64,000 nt of DNA from Agelaius tricolor (lineage: Eukaryota > Chordata > Aves > Passeriformes > Icteridae), in the NCBI GenBank assembly GCA_023055355.1, contig JALJCS010000010.1, positions 22,397,001 to 22,461,000 of the forward strand. The letters run 5' to 3'. A program made the position numbers and the translations under genes. Shown here piece after piece: positions 47,976-59,760 of this stretch. The number at the start of each line of letters is the position of its first letter. Positions within the stretch are counted from its first letter, which is position 1. Under the pieces are notes generated by a model. It was not told the DNA's origin. It was given only the letters and a program-made list of their open reading frames with translations, and made no database searches.

Positions 47976-50699
47976 ATAATTTCACCCCCTGGGCTCAGCT
48001 GGAGTATTAGCTGAGAATGGATTCACTTTATACTGAGTCAATCTGCAAATTCTCTGAGCAAACAAATCTGCTGCAGCATTTATATTGTATGTGTGTTTTT
48101 CTACAAGATATTCAGGACTTTCACATACAAGAAGGAAAGATCAGAACCTAATGTTTCTCCTTTAAACTGTGAAGGTCCTTTTGTTCTCAATTCATTTTCT
48201 GTGAATTAAATTAAAGGCAATTTATTTCACCAGCTCACTTGTGGAACCATTTATTCAGGACAAAACAATAACACAAAGTACTGAGTAAAAGGCAACTGAA
48301 ATTATTGTTGCACTACCTCCCTACTGGCAAGTATATTGGCTTCTGAAACCCATTCCAAACTTGAATACCTTGCAGACAGTACTAACATTCTGGCTTTTGT
48401 GGTCCAGACGTGATTTTTTAAAAAAGATTTTTATTAATTTTTCTCTGAGTTTTTCTGTTTTAAAAGCATGATGAATCAGACTACTTCAGAACATTTTTTA
48501 GCATGTTTGTTTAAATCAGTGTTGACTCTTAGATTCCTGTTTGAATGCACAAGTCATGATTTGTTTGACCTTTTTAACCAATATGCTACTTTGTTCATTA
48601 TTGCCCTCTTTTCCAAAATAAGTGCCAAGTCATCCTGTGAACTCGTTACTTGACCGTGTGTTTGTTCATTTAGAGATGATGAAGGAAGTGGGAAAAGCAA
48701 AAACAGTCTCACAGTCTTCCCTGCTAACATCCACTCTCAAATATTTGTTTTGCTGTAAAGTAAATCAAGCATGAAAGGACCAAATTGTTTAAAATTAGTA
48801 GCAAAACCCTCAAAAGTCTTAAAAAAATATTTAAAACCCAGATACTTTCCACTGGAAACTGCAAAAACAGGAAAGTGTCCAGCAGTGTGTCACACTCTAG
48901 AGCAGTCATTGAGTCCATGAAATGAAAACAAAGCAAACCCTTCATCAGCAGCAAGCCAGACTGCAGAAAATTCCTGCTCCACAGAGTTATGTTAGTCTTG
49001 TGGCACTGTGGATACCCTGAGAGAAATTATTCAGTGAATTAATATTTGAGGAAGCAAGGAAAAAGGCAAGAGAGACTAAAACAAGATAATAACCTGCACA
49101 AGAAACAAAATGTACCTTAATCAGGAAACAAATGTTATTTGAATGACTAAATTTGTCTTCTGTGTGCGGTGGCAACTCTGGGCTCTTGGTGACTTCACAA
49201 CTCAGATGTCACCTTGTGTCATGGGAAGCAGATATTCTGCCTCTGGGACTATCCAGGATCTTGTGGCTGTCCCAGAGGTGCACATCAGCCACCTCACACT
49301 GCAGAGCTCTGACCCTTTATGAAAGAGCTGCTGTTGGGAAAAGTCAAGGGAAAAAAATCCTTCAGAAGCAAAAGCCCAATTCTGACAAATATGATTCCTT
49401 TCAAGGTGCTGCAACACCTTCTACCTTCTCATTCTGAGCACTTTTTAATGAAGATCTGCCCCCTATTCCTGTTACTGCTTCTACTGACCAGAGCCCTTCT
49501 GTAACACAGGAACCACTGGCAACAGAGATAGGGACTTCAAAAAATGAGAGAAGGACTTTGAATCCTTTTTTCAGGAGTAGCCTGTACTTCCATCTGAGGC
49601 AGATATGCTTGCTCCTGATAACACTTTTCTGACCAGCTTTACCTCCTGCTTGAAGAGGAAGGGAAAAACAGACGCATAGGAAGCCACCACCTCTTGAAAA
49701 AATATCACTTCAGGGGTAATTAAGTTCCCAAATCAAAGATACATGTTCTGGCTGAGGCTTGTTTAGGGAACATGCTACGATGTCTGACAAAATCCAAGGA
49801 GGAACAGGATTACTAAATCAGAAGTGGTAAAAAATGATAATCACCATAAAAACCTATCACCAAGACCCATTTTCATGGACTCCCAGTGGAAATATTCTGA
49901 TAGATTTTGATGGAACTAGATTTTTAATATTTATGAAGCCAGGCAAGACCTCCAGATGGAAGCTGCTCTATAAGCAGAAAGCTCTGCTATTAATATTTAT
50001 TATTCTCAAAGTGCTTATTTAGTTTTTAGGCAATTTTTCCTCCATCCTTTCCTAAGCAAACTAACATTAAATTGTGGGATCCGTGAGTTCTTAGCTTCCC
50101 ACTGCTGTCTGTGATGTAAATTGCACTTCAAAGAAAACTGTAAAGAAATACAGAAAAAGTTCATAAAGTCACAATGTGAAGGCTCAAGAGCTGTTTGTAG
50201 AGAGAATTTCTGGCAAGTACCAAATGTTTAGACACCACATTGAGCCACAGAAACATAGTTTTGTATCCTTATCTTGTGGCCCCTATGAAGTACAAAGTCA
50301 CAGGGAGAGGCTTGTGCCCACAGGAGCTTCCTCACAAGGATATTTTGGGCATGTTTATGCTGCCAGGTGTTCCCAGGTGGTGTTTCAGGGTGCCAAAGCT
50401 GAGCATCACCTTCCTGTCTGAGTGATGTGGTGATGCTTCAGTGGTGCTGGGACTCAGGGCAGTAATGGGGAGACCATAGCTATGTCTACAGTGGACAGGA
50501 GTCTTTGACTCCTGGTCCTGTCTGTGCCCATGTTGGGATGTCCTTCTAGAGGAATCCAGGCAATGAAAGATAGAATTTTGTCTCTGTGTGCAGCAGGGGA
50601 GAGAGCCAAGGGGTGCATCCAGCAGCCAGGACTTCCGAACTGTCACAACCAGCGATGCTCAGTTCCCTTATTCAAGGGTCTCAATTGTAGTACTAAATT

Positions 50700-50762
50700 A
50701 AAAAAAAAAACAAAACCAAAAAACAAACAAACAACAACAACAAAAAAAAACCAACAAAAAAC
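50700..50762 (+). repeat. A/C-rich tract, possible decayed poly(A) tail
   Basis: Sixty bases that are almost only A and C (A11, then CAAAACC, AACAAACAAACAAC and A9). It directly follows a GC-richer segment, the arrangement expected of an old retroposed sequence with its tail. No gene or known SINE is recognised upstream and no AATAAA lies at the junction. Confidence 0.7.
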
Positions 50763-51288
50763 TGATAAAAACCTTTTGTGTTCAACAGAAGGATGAAAAG
50801 AACCAAAGTCTATGTATGGCAAAATAAAGTTTCCTCTTCACTCATCAGACCTAAACCTAATGAATAGAAGGAATCAATGAAATGTGATGCCCATAATCTC
50901 ACTGATTTGAAAGAAATCACCATGAAGTGCAAATCACAGAAAGCTCTTTTTAAAATACAGTTAAACAAAGGGAGGCAGAAACTGTACTCTCATAAAAATA
51001 TTGTTTTGTAAATGGACAATGGGTTCAGGGAAATTTTTTTTTTTGGTGAAAATGAAACAGAATATTGTTAGTTCTCTTTTAATCTGTCAATCATATATCT
51101 TTTATTAAAATACAAGGCCTGGAAAAAAAACTACATGATTGTAAGGAAAAGTAAGCTGATAGTTTATTTCTCCCTTGGCATGAATGTGCATCTTGTTATA
51201 TACCAATATTTTCAATAATTGCCCTTGCTTACTCAAGAATCAAGATTCTGAATATTTGCTAATACAGTTAAAATTGAACTCTCCCATG

Positions 51289-51315
51289 AAAACAAAATAA
51301 AACAAAACAAAACAA
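51289..51315. repeat. (AAAAC)n microsatellite
   Basis: About five AAAAC-type units with one AAAAT interruption. Confidence 0.9.
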
Positions 51316-51481
51316 GCATGTTTTCCCTTAAATGAAACATACATATTAAAGTAAATAATTTTCAAAGAAAAACAGAACAAGGGAAAATCCCATAATGCAC
51401 TGAGTCTCCAAGTTAGCACAGTATTATCAGAGACATGAAGAAGCCACTAGCAATTTCCAGCTCTTGACATATAACCTTTGA

Positions 51482-51720
51482 ACCACATAATCAAAAAATG
51501 GCTTGGGTTGGAAGAGACCTTAAATTTCATTGCGTTCCAACCCCCCTGCCATGGGCAGGGACACTTTTCACCAGGCCAGGTTGCCCAGAGCTCCATCCAG
51601 CCCGGCCTTGGACACTGCCAGGGATGGGGCAGCCACAGCTTCTCTGGGCACCCTGTGCCAGGGCCTCATCACTCCCACAGTAAAAAAAAACTTCCTAACA
51701 TCTGAACTAGATCTGCCTCC
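51482..51720 (-). mobile_element. CR1 LINE 3' end, 5'-truncated
   Basis: A well-preserved CR1 3' end on the minus strand, about 240 bp. On the plus strand one reads the reversed tail, then GGCTTGGGTTGGAAGAGACC, CCCCTGCCATGGGCAGGGAC, CCAGGCCAGGTTGCCCAGAG, CTTGGACACTGCCAGGGATG, CACCCTGTGCCAGGGCCTCA, and TTCCTAACATCTGAACTAGA near the ORF2 C-terminus. All blocks are in canonical order with few changes. It appears to be the least diverged repeat in the window. Confidence 0.97.
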
Positions 51721-53372
51721 AGCATGACATGATCTGCTGATCTATTCTTCATTCCATCGTCCAGGTTCTTCATAACTCAGGCTGTGATACTCCTGGGGAA
51801 CCTCACACATTATATTCTTCCTTTCAAAAAAAAAAAAAAAATACTGGTACTTGCTTTTTGGTATAGGTTTATCACATTCCAATTTATTTCAAAGTACAAA
51901 TTTTTCTAAAATTTTAGTGCCAATTTATTGAAAGGATTACTGATGTAAAGTTGTGTTAGACGTGCCACTTCTCTCCTATTTGATGTAATACTTCTCTCCT
52001 GTTTGTCTTGCATGGACAGCCCAATACCTGCATTCTCTTAATAAGTAATTGAACCTAGTCTTACCAGCTGAGTAATTAATGTTGGAGTTCAATAACTCTC
52101 TTACTAAACTGCAAATTTTTCTGTTCATTCAACAATGTAGTGTACTTATTGTCATGCTTAGCAGCTTTGGAAACAATGACAGTCTTCAGTGAATAAAATG
52201 GGTTTCAAATTATGAATTTCCCAACTTCAGTTATCCAGGGAGCTAGAAGAATTATGACTCTTTTCTACTTCTTTATCACCTCTGATTCTTAGATCCTGCT
52301 GTTCTTACTGGCTGCTTCGTCACCTCCTCCAAGGGTTTTTCCTCATGGGTGTGTGTTCTCTTAGGATGAAACAATCCTTAAAATGATCCTGTGAAGTGCA
52401 GGTAAGTTCTAGTTCAAAATGAAAAAGCATCTCTCATTTTTACACTGGGATAGTGTATGTCTCCCATTGCAAAGATCCTTACACTTCAGCCCCTGCCTAT
52501 CTCTTTAATCTCCACTTGCATCTTCCTCAGATACTTTCCTTCTAGCCATGATAACCCCCTGAGCAAGTTTCATGATTTTTTTCAATTTTTTATGAGGCAT
52601 CTCCCAGAACATACCATACTCTTACAGAGAATTTGGGCCTGAGGCATCTCTGTCCCCGTTGCATGTACCTTGGTCCTTGTTATCTAAAGTTTTCAAGGTG
52701 GGAACTGCTCATTCTGATTTCCAGAAAATGTATTTCATTGTCCTGATGATACTGTTTGGGAAACAATACGAAATTAACTCAGTGATGATGACAAATTTAT
52801 TCCATTATACTCCTTAGATGTTGGGAATAGAGACCTTGGGACCAGTAAAAGCAGATCTTCCATCTAATATAATTATGGCTAAGGCTTTAGCGTGTTCTGA
52901 AGTAGTTTGGTTTTCTACTTATTTAAAGAAATTAAAGAGAAAAGGCACCTGAGAGAGCAGAGGGACCCCCAAACTGTTTTCAGCTTATGGTCAACTGGTA
53001 GAGTCTATCTGGTAGCATAAAATACTTATATTCATGTAGAGAATGAATGAAGTCAGAAAATGAACCTTCACTCATTATTCTTCACACATGCCAACCCATA
53101 CAGATTTGCTCACTGCAAAAAGCCTTTGCAGCATGGCTGGATGTTCGGTCTGTCACACACATTGGGGGGAAGCAGCTTCAGCTCATGCAGCTTCTGCACA
53201 GAGTGCTTCTCCTCAGTGTGCTCTCCTTCTGTAATGGCACAACAGCTGCTCACTGGAGCTGTGGCCCTGAGAGAGGTGGGCACTTCAGGCAGGTGGCATT
53301 ACAGTTAGGGTGTTGCATTTCTAAATGTTTTATTTTTCTTTATGATGAGTTCTGTTACCCATTCCACATGCC
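51721..53372. other. Unique non-coding sequence
   Basis: No gene is supported. An A16 tract lies at 51826-51841. The open frame at 53,047-53,385 has no recognisable features. Confidence 0.55.
51826..51841. repeat. Poly(A) tract, 16 nt
   Basis: An uninterrupted run of 16 A, about 105 bases beyond the CR1 fragment and not part of it. Confidence 0.95.
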
Positions 53373-53732
53373 TGCAGGGGGATAGAATATAAGAAAATAA
53401 AGATAGTGTAGAAAGTAATCTTATCCCTAAGGAGTTGCAGCTGGGCCAATTATCAAAGATTAGGAACAGGCCTGACTTTACCAGGCCACAGCTGTAACCA
53501 ATGAGAAGAAGAGGGCTATAAAAGAGTGGGGTGGCTTATTATGAAGGCAACTGGAGTCAATTGGCTACTTTGAGAAGTGGAGTTAGTGTTCTGAGGGGAT
53601 GCCCACCAGAAAACACTGAGACGGTATGAAACTTTTGTGATAAGGAGACAGCAGTATGGAACCCCTGCAATAAGATGATGATGATGTGTGCCCCTTATCC
53701 CCACCCAGTTTCCTTCCTTACTTCCCCCTGCA
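53373..53732 (+). mobile_element. Possible solo LTR or LTR-like promoter module
   Basis: A 360-bp segment begins TGCAGGGGG and ends CCCCCTGCA. These are 9-bp perfect inverted termini with the TG...CA ends usual for retroviral-type LTRs. Inside, a CCAAT box (53498-53502) stands about 19 bases before a TATA box (TATAAAAG, 53517-53524), as in many LTR U3 regions. Downstream of the TATA box two related units (GTATGAAACTTTTGTGATAAG and GTATGGAACCCCTGCAATAAG type) lie in tandem. Against an LTR, I see no target-site duplication flanking the ends, no poly(A) signal in the right place (an AATAAA at about 53,396 is upstream of the TATA box), and no primer-binding site after it. The exact ends may therefore be wrong. 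Confidence 0.4.
53498..53524 (+). promoter_or_regulatory. CCAAT and TATA box pair
   Basis: CCAAT at 53498-53502 and TATAAAAG at 53517-53524. If used, transcription would start near 53,548. The pairing is typical of LTR and some tissue-specific promoters. No initiation evidence can be seen in sequence alone. Confidence 0.4.
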
Positions 53733-53743
53733 TTTGATTTCAG

Positions 53744-54081
53744 GGTTCCGCAGCTTCTATGTGCTCTTCTTGTGCTGCTCTAATAATTTTGGGAGGTACT
53801 GCCTCAATAGAACTAGACTCAAAGCCAGTGGAGGGATTGACAGGAGCTGTGCAGTTACTGGTGTGGAACACAGGTCACTTCTGCAGGATAATTCCCGCAG
53901 ATACCACAGGGGCAGCTGTGTGAACTATTGGAATGAGACAGCTGTGTCTCACAGAAAATGTGGCTCAGGTCCTGACAATAAGGATTTTTTTCCCCCAGAG
54001 AGGGCAAAGATATTGCATCAAACTTGGTCTGAATTACATGTAAGAAGAGCTGTTTCACAGGACATATGGCTTTGCTTGTGA
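53744..54081 (+). other. Open frame after an acceptor-like site, function unknown
   Basis: Just past the LTR-like module a pyrimidine-rich tract ends in an AG at 53742-53743, and an open frame runs to a stop at 54,079-54,081. The frame is rich in Cys and Arg early on (for example VLFLCCSNNFGRYCLNRT) with two potential N-glycosylation sites. I recognise no family: the cysteine spacing does not fit beta-defensins or any retroviral protein I can identify. It could be a spurious frame. Confidence 0.12.
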
Positions 54082-55167
54082 ATCCTTAGTTACATTTTCT
54101 GGTTCTTTTTTATTACATGATGTGGTAGACATGCTTTGACTGCTTCCATTCTCCCCCAGCTTATCTCACACCTACTCTGGGTAGCTGTAAATCTGTATTT
54201 AGACACAGGCTTAAGCATAGCTTAGGCTGAGCCAGCATTGAGGTGAGAGTATGAACACAGAAGAAAAACCTCTGTGTTTTCTTTTTGCTCTGTGCCTACC
54301 ACCATATAGCTCATTTGTTTTTGAAATGTGTGAATATTGACAATGTCAAGTGGGGTACTTTCCAGGCAGAACTCCCTAGAACAGGCCATAAGGGCATCAA
54401 TGAGTTAGCACAGGATACCTGAAATTTAAACTGCTTTGCATACAGGCAGGATGCACTGCCTTGTGTGCAGAGGAGGTTACACACAATGCACCTCCCAAAG
54501 GTGGGATGTCACCCAAGGCATGATCTGTGCTGGGCACTGATTTTGTTGCATGGGAAGGATAAATCAGTTTGCCAAGTATGGATACTCTTTCCAGTACATA
54601 TTTCCCTTTCCCATGTGCTCAGGGTGTTCACCTCAAGAGTCAGGGTTCAGGTCTCTCATTTAACTGAAGTCTGCTGGGAGCTCCCCCTGTGTCTGAGGGA
54701 AAGTGAGGATTGTTATCACCACTACCCACTCCTGCAACTCACAGGACCCTTTGGTTTGCCTTGTCACACATCTGCCATGTATGCTATGTGAATCTCTCTG
54801 CAAAGTTCCTGGAAGTTTCATGACATTATATATGGCTACAGAATATCACGGACAAGCTTTTGCTAGCTTTTATTAAAGTTACAGAAATGAATACAATTCT
54901 ATTCCAGGAAACAAATGTTAATATCTTAATTATTCTGAAAGGAAACTCTTTCACAGGTATAGACCTATATAGACAAAGAGAGAGATGTACTTTACTCTTA
55001 CATGCGTTTATTTTATCTGGAAGCGTAGAAATGCTTCTTTAAAAGAAGCTGTTTTTATAACAATGAATCTTTAACATCTGCTAAGCCAGGTCAGTTCCAC
55101 AGCACAATATCCTTTTCTGTTTTTTAAAAGTGTCCTCATATTCTCAGTGAGTATGGGAGGTCTGCAT
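54082..55167. other. Unique non-coding sequence
   Basis: No gene or transposon recognised in about 1.1 kb. Confidence 0.55.
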
Positions 55168-55425
55168 ATGAAAAAGTCACAGGCCTGTAGAAGAGATTAT
55201 TGTGTAGTATGACCTCTGCAATAACACAGATCATTGAATTGCCTGGGATTAGGTCATTGTTTAGATGAACAACATTTTAGAAAGGTGAGTTACTGCAGAT
55301 CTACCCTAGTCATTGATGGGGTGCTGCAGGGGTCAGTTACTCTCAGGAAGAGCTCAAATTTACCAAAAAAAGCATATTGTAGTTCCCAGCCCATTCTCGT
55401 TATTATTACTAAAATACATGTCACA
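55168..55425 (-). mobile_element. Ancient CR1/L3-like LINE, 3' end
   Basis: On the plus strand the segment follows the antisense 3' end of an old reptilian-type CR1/L3 LINE block by block: a CCtGtAGAAG-gAttATTGTG piece, GTATGACCTCTGCAATAACA (consensus type: tcTGACCTCctgtATAACACAGgcCAT), TTTTAGAAAGG, ATTGATGGGG, GTTACTCTCA, AAATTTAC and TTCCCAGCCCATTCTCGTTA (consensus type: TTCCAGCCATTggaTCGTgTTAT). Nine or more blocks are in the right order over 250 bp. The copy is highly diverged, as expected for an element older than birds. Confidence 0.75.
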
Positions 55426-57487
55426 GTGTCCTGGACTGGTATCAGTATCTATATGACCTTAATTTTTGAATTTAATGATTAGACTGGTTGGCTTCTGAAG
55501 GGCTGGAGCACTGTTGAAATAAAAGAGGTGTCTCTGATGAAACTGTTCTAGAAATTGTCCCATTTTGAGATAGCTTTTCAAAGTCTTGCACAGATATCAT
55601 AATGTAGGTACAGAGTTTGTGGTAATTGGGATGGGGCTGAGGCAGAGCCTCATCCCCAGTGGGCACAGCTGTGAGAAGCAGGTGAGCAGCATTGACAGCA
55701 ACGAGCCATGGAGTGCCCAGGGGCACTGACCAACCACCAAAGGGAACAGAGGGCACACAGGTGCAATGCATGAACGTGAGGGGATGAAAGGTTGGGCTAA
55801 AGAACAAGAAGGGCAGATGCTTGCAGCCTTTAGAGGTGCCATGATGTTGCTCTGTATGGGCAGATGCCTGAAGCCTTCTGATGAGGTATGGTGTTACTCT
55901 GTATGGGTTGGGGCCTTCTGAAATTGTGTGGTGACACTCTGTGTATCGTGGCTGTCTCATTTGTGACATATGCTGTGACATCATAACAGATATTATTTTG
56001 GTTTTTTTTAATCCTTCATTCTAATCTCATGCTTAGTGACTTTTCATTTCCTCCAACAACCTTGTTAAGCAGTGCAGCAGATGCAAAAAAAATTGCATGA
56101 GTTTAGGACTGAATGAGAGTTTGGAAGGAGCAATCTTTGGGGAAGTAGACATACGGCATGGAGTCAGAAAAATCCCAAAGTGAAATAATTTGGGATGGGG
56201 AAAGTATTAGGAAGGAAGTGTTGCATTTTCTTGCCCTTATTTTCTTGTCCTTAGTCCACATGAGTTTATTGCTGGCTTCTGGTTAGACACATGCTTATGC
56301 TAAATCAGTAAAACACTAATATCTTTTTCTGTGGTGGGTGCTGATCCTAGGGATGGAGAATCTCTTGTAGGTTTGGTTGTTTTTTTGGAGGATGTAGGAT
56401 GTACTACTATCTTCGCTCACTAGGGTCCCCATTTTCTGTTGCATCTAGCATGTTAAGCCTTCTGCTTTCATCTGTGGTTCAGCACCTACCAAATGTGAGT
56501 TTTTAGTAAACTTGTGTGAAAACAGTGAAGTAAGTGGAACTGGGAAGACAATGATAGAAATATACCTGCTGTGTTACCTGGACTGAAAGGTAACGCTTAC
56601 CAAAAAGCATTCCACAATTTGGATAGAATTCAGATTTTCACCTGATTTCAGTCTAACGTCTCTGGACAAGCACAGTTCTACCTTCTTATATGATGACTTC
56701 AGTAAGTCATTTAACAGTTGAATGTTTTTACTTCACCAGATTTGCATTAGACACTTAAAAGACTGGGTCCTCTGACAAGGTTTCTCTTAGTGTGACTATT
56801 GTATTAAACAGCCTCTCTAATGTCATCCATGCAAATTATTTCACTTTCATTTCCAACAGGGCTGTAGCAGAACTGTCTGTTCATCTTGCATTCTTGTATG
56901 ATTTGCTATCATTATCTTAAGTGCTGTCTTGGCATACAAAGTTATTAGAGAGAGAGTGCAATGTGAGGTGGGTGGTTAGATGCAAAAGCTGGTAGAAAAT
57001 TTGTGTAGCTAGTTGGGTAGATGGAATACAAATAAAAGTACATATGGTTGTGTGCAGGGTGTAGGTAGGTCATTTACCTTTATCAGTATATGGCAAAAAT
57101 GACTGTCACAAACAAAAATGCATTGAGAATTGGCCATTTGAAGCTGGTGTCTCCGTTAGCAATGACTTGGACTGAGTTGAGAAAACAATGAGCACTGGCA
57201 GTCCTGTGCCTTTGGAGACATAACCAAGTACAAATACTGAGCACTGGGAAGATTGCAGACTTGACTGGAAGCTTGAATTTATGCAAATTTTTTCTTTTTA
57301 ATAAATACACATAATGCAGACAAGCACAGAAACATTTAAATGTAGTGCATTAAATAAATTCCACAGCACCATCAGATCAAAAGAAAAAAGACAAACAATA
57401 ATTTTGCATTCCTAGTCTAAAGAAGAGTAAACTGGCAATAACAGCTCTTTAGAATTCGTTTCCTGTGGTAAATGACTAAAAATTTTT
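55426..57487. other. Unique sequence with a degenerate tandem repeat
   Basis: No gene is supported. The minus-strand open frame at 55,472-55,984 (170 codons) runs through the tandem repeat at 55,816-55,950 and a GC-richer piece at 55,620-55,800, and looks like a chance frame in low-stop composition. Confidence 0.5.
55816..55950. repeat. Degenerate tandem repeat, about 47 bp x 3
   Basis: Unit 1 (55816-55862), unit 2 (55863-55909) and unit 3 (55910-about 55950, shorter) share GATGC-TG-AGCCTT, then ATGxTGTTxCTCTGTATGGG. Units 1 and 2 agree at most positions and unit 3 is more diverged with a deletion. This looks like a small minisatellite, not a coding repeat, as 47 is not a multiple of three. 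Confidence 0.8.
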
Positions 57488-57564
57488 CATAGAATTATAG
57501 GATGGTTTGGGTTGGAAGGAACCTTAAAGGTCACCTAGTTCCACCAACCCTGCAGTGGGCAGGT
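57488..57564 (-). mobile_element. CR1 LINE 3' terminus, very short
   Basis: The reversed CR1 tail CATAGAATTATAGGATGG, followed by TTTGGGTTGGAAGGAACCTT, AAAGGTCACCTAGTTCC and CCCTGCAGTGGGCAGG. Only about 77 bp of CR1 remain. Minus orientation. Confidence 0.93.
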
Positions 57565-58832
57565 ATCTTAAAGCACTTTTGGAAAAAGCTTGTCTTTTAA
57601 GAAGTGCCTTTTTCAGAACCAAATGAAGGAACTTCAGAAAAATGTGAACACTATAATCTGCATCATTTCAGCACCAAGAAACACCAAACCCATGGAAATG
57701 GTTTTGTACTGTGTGTATTATCAAAAAGATGGTGAAAAATAGCCTTATGCTCAAGATAGGTGTGCCCTGGATTGTTACAGCAATGGAAAATATGAATTTT
57801 CATTGTTCGTTTTTGCATGGATAGGAGCAATTGCATAAAGAAACCATGTTATTTGCTGAGTGACAGAAGAAAACTTTGACAGAGTCAGGGTAGAAATCCA
57901 AACTGTTCAGATCACCTCACTCTGCCTTCCCTCCAGTTCATGAAGATCTTGAGCATGTGCACAAAGCCAGGATTGCACCTTTAATTTGTAAAGTGTCATA
58001 GACCTGAGTTACCTCAGTTAAAATATCTTATAGCAGCAGTTCCTATGCCACTCTGTGTCTATGCTGTTTCTGCATTCCTACTGTTACCTGTTTTCCCCTC
58101 CAGTTCTAAAGACTAATTAATGACTCTTTTGTTGGGAACATGGGGCTATGGCTCAAGCTTTGACACAAACCATTGACAGGACAATTGGCCAAGAAGTTTT
58201 AATCATCAGAGGTTTGTGAATAGAAACATATCAACTTCAAGGCTCAGCTTTCTGATTTTGTACAGAAGTACTTTGACAAGAAATTTTGGCGAACATTACA
58301 CTTTTAACTGTTAAATACCAGTTTTTATTACACATCGTACCTCTTCAAGATGTATTTCTTCCTCAAAAGACTGATTGCTGAAGACCTTTAGTCAGGAGCA
58401 CATGTTGTTAACATTATCTAAAAAAAAAGTCATTTGCCTGCGAAAACAGGAAAGACCTATGAATTTCATTATTTCATAAAAATGAGATGGGCCTGTAATT
58501 TTCAAGCAAAGACACAGGTTTCTTAATAAACTCTGACAGAAAAGGAAAACTTAAAAAGCTGTCTGTATTACATCAGCTATTATGGAAAGTAATTGTGAAT
58601 CATCAAATTAAAGTAATCACTTGTTCATTTATCACATGCAAATCTTGATGAGAAAAAGCAGTTTTCTAAATTGGAATGGGAAATCCAGGACTTTGTCTTT
58701 GTAGAAGATCAGGAGTTTTCCATGAAGATCTGAACTCATGTGCACTCAATTTTATGTTTTAATTGGTGCTATAAGGGAACTGGGGTTTTAATGTGCAATT
58801 ATATTTTGTGATTCAGAAATTATATTTTGCTC

Positions 58833-58861
58833 CAAATAAGGTTCAGTTTGAACCTTATTTG
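58833..58861. repeat. Perfect hairpin (13-bp stem, 3-nt loop)
   Basis: CAAATAAGGTTCA at 58833-58845 and TGAACCTTATTTG at 58849-58861 are exact reverse complements separated by GTT. This is the strongest perfect inverted repeat with a tight loop in the window. Thirty to seventy bases downstream, TCTTAGGGAGGAA appears twice. Function unknown. Confidence 0.9.
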
Positions 58862-59662
58862 AAGGTATTGAAATATCTTAGGGAGGAAGATGATACTGAA
58901 TGATAGTGAAGTTTCTTAGGGAGGAAAATGTTAGTTCAGGATCAGCTAAGTTTTTGCAAGTCTATTTTTAACTTGACGCAAAATTTTAAGTATGGTAGGT
59001 TTTGGGAGGGGTTTTACTGGTTTTAATTTTGTTTGGTTTGGTGCTTGCTTTTTTGGAAGATATTCCAGTCAACATGGATACGTCTCCACCTAATGTTTTT
59101 ATCAATCTGGATGAACTAACATTTCTGAAGGAAAACATTATGCAAGATTTATTTCTTGAATGTTTGTGGTTTTGGAGCTTGTTTTGTTTCTTCCTTCATC
59201 TGTAAAAGATGAACTAATGTAGCCTAAGCATGTGTGTTGAATAAAGGGCAGCAACTATCTACCCTATCTCAGAGAAAGAAATGGGAAAGAATTAATCTCA
59301 GCAAGTCCCTGTACCTGTTGACACTGACACCATTTGCTGAAGTTATTTCCAGACATACAGTCCACAGTGTCATGGGATAAGTCAGTCATTCAATTGATCT
59401 CACAAGGTAAATCACATTTATAATCCCTCTCTTTAGAAAAGTGTCCACAATGTTTTTCTTTACCTCTGGCACAAAAATATCTAACATATAAAGCACTGTA
59501 TTATTAAACAGTGACATGCAGTTTTCAAAAGATATTTGCCAAACACTCTCATTGAATTACTCAATTTATCTCTTCAATGTCAATAACCAAGCAGTGGTTG
59601 GAGGTAATAGTGCTGTGGTGATTCAGGAGTAATGCACTTCCATTCATTATCGCTTTCACTGG

Positions 59663-59760
59663 GACACAAGACCTGTGGCTTACAAAGACATCTTCTGCCA
59701 CTGAACCCAGCCTGTGTTATTATAGAGAGCAATGCCAAGTAATTCCCTTAAAAAATCATT
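59663..59760 (+). mobile_element. Possible MIR-like trace
   Basis: ACAAGACCTGTGGCTTAC, CTTCTGCCACTGAACC, and later GCCAAGTAATTCCCTTAA fall in the order of MIR (aGACCTGgGttctag, ctCTGCCACTGAc, GgcAAGTcActTaAcc). Similarity is low and the call may be wrong. Confidence 0.25.

Larger units (their letters stand above)
47976..51481. other. Unique non-coding sequence
   Basis: No gene is supported. It contains an A/C-rich low-complexity tract (50700-50762) preceded by GC-richer sequence (50,280-50,690) that might be an unidentified retroposed element, and an AAAAC tract (51289-51315). Confidence 0.5.

Noticed and set aside
53744..54081. Beta-defensin-like gene
   Set aside because: The frame is Cys/Arg-rich, but cysteine spacing does not fit the six-cysteine defensin pattern and no signal-peptide exon is seen.
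55472..55984. 170-codon minus-strand open frame
   Set aside because: It runs through a 47-bp tandem repeat (not a multiple of three) and GC-richer DNA. The peptide shows no conserved features.
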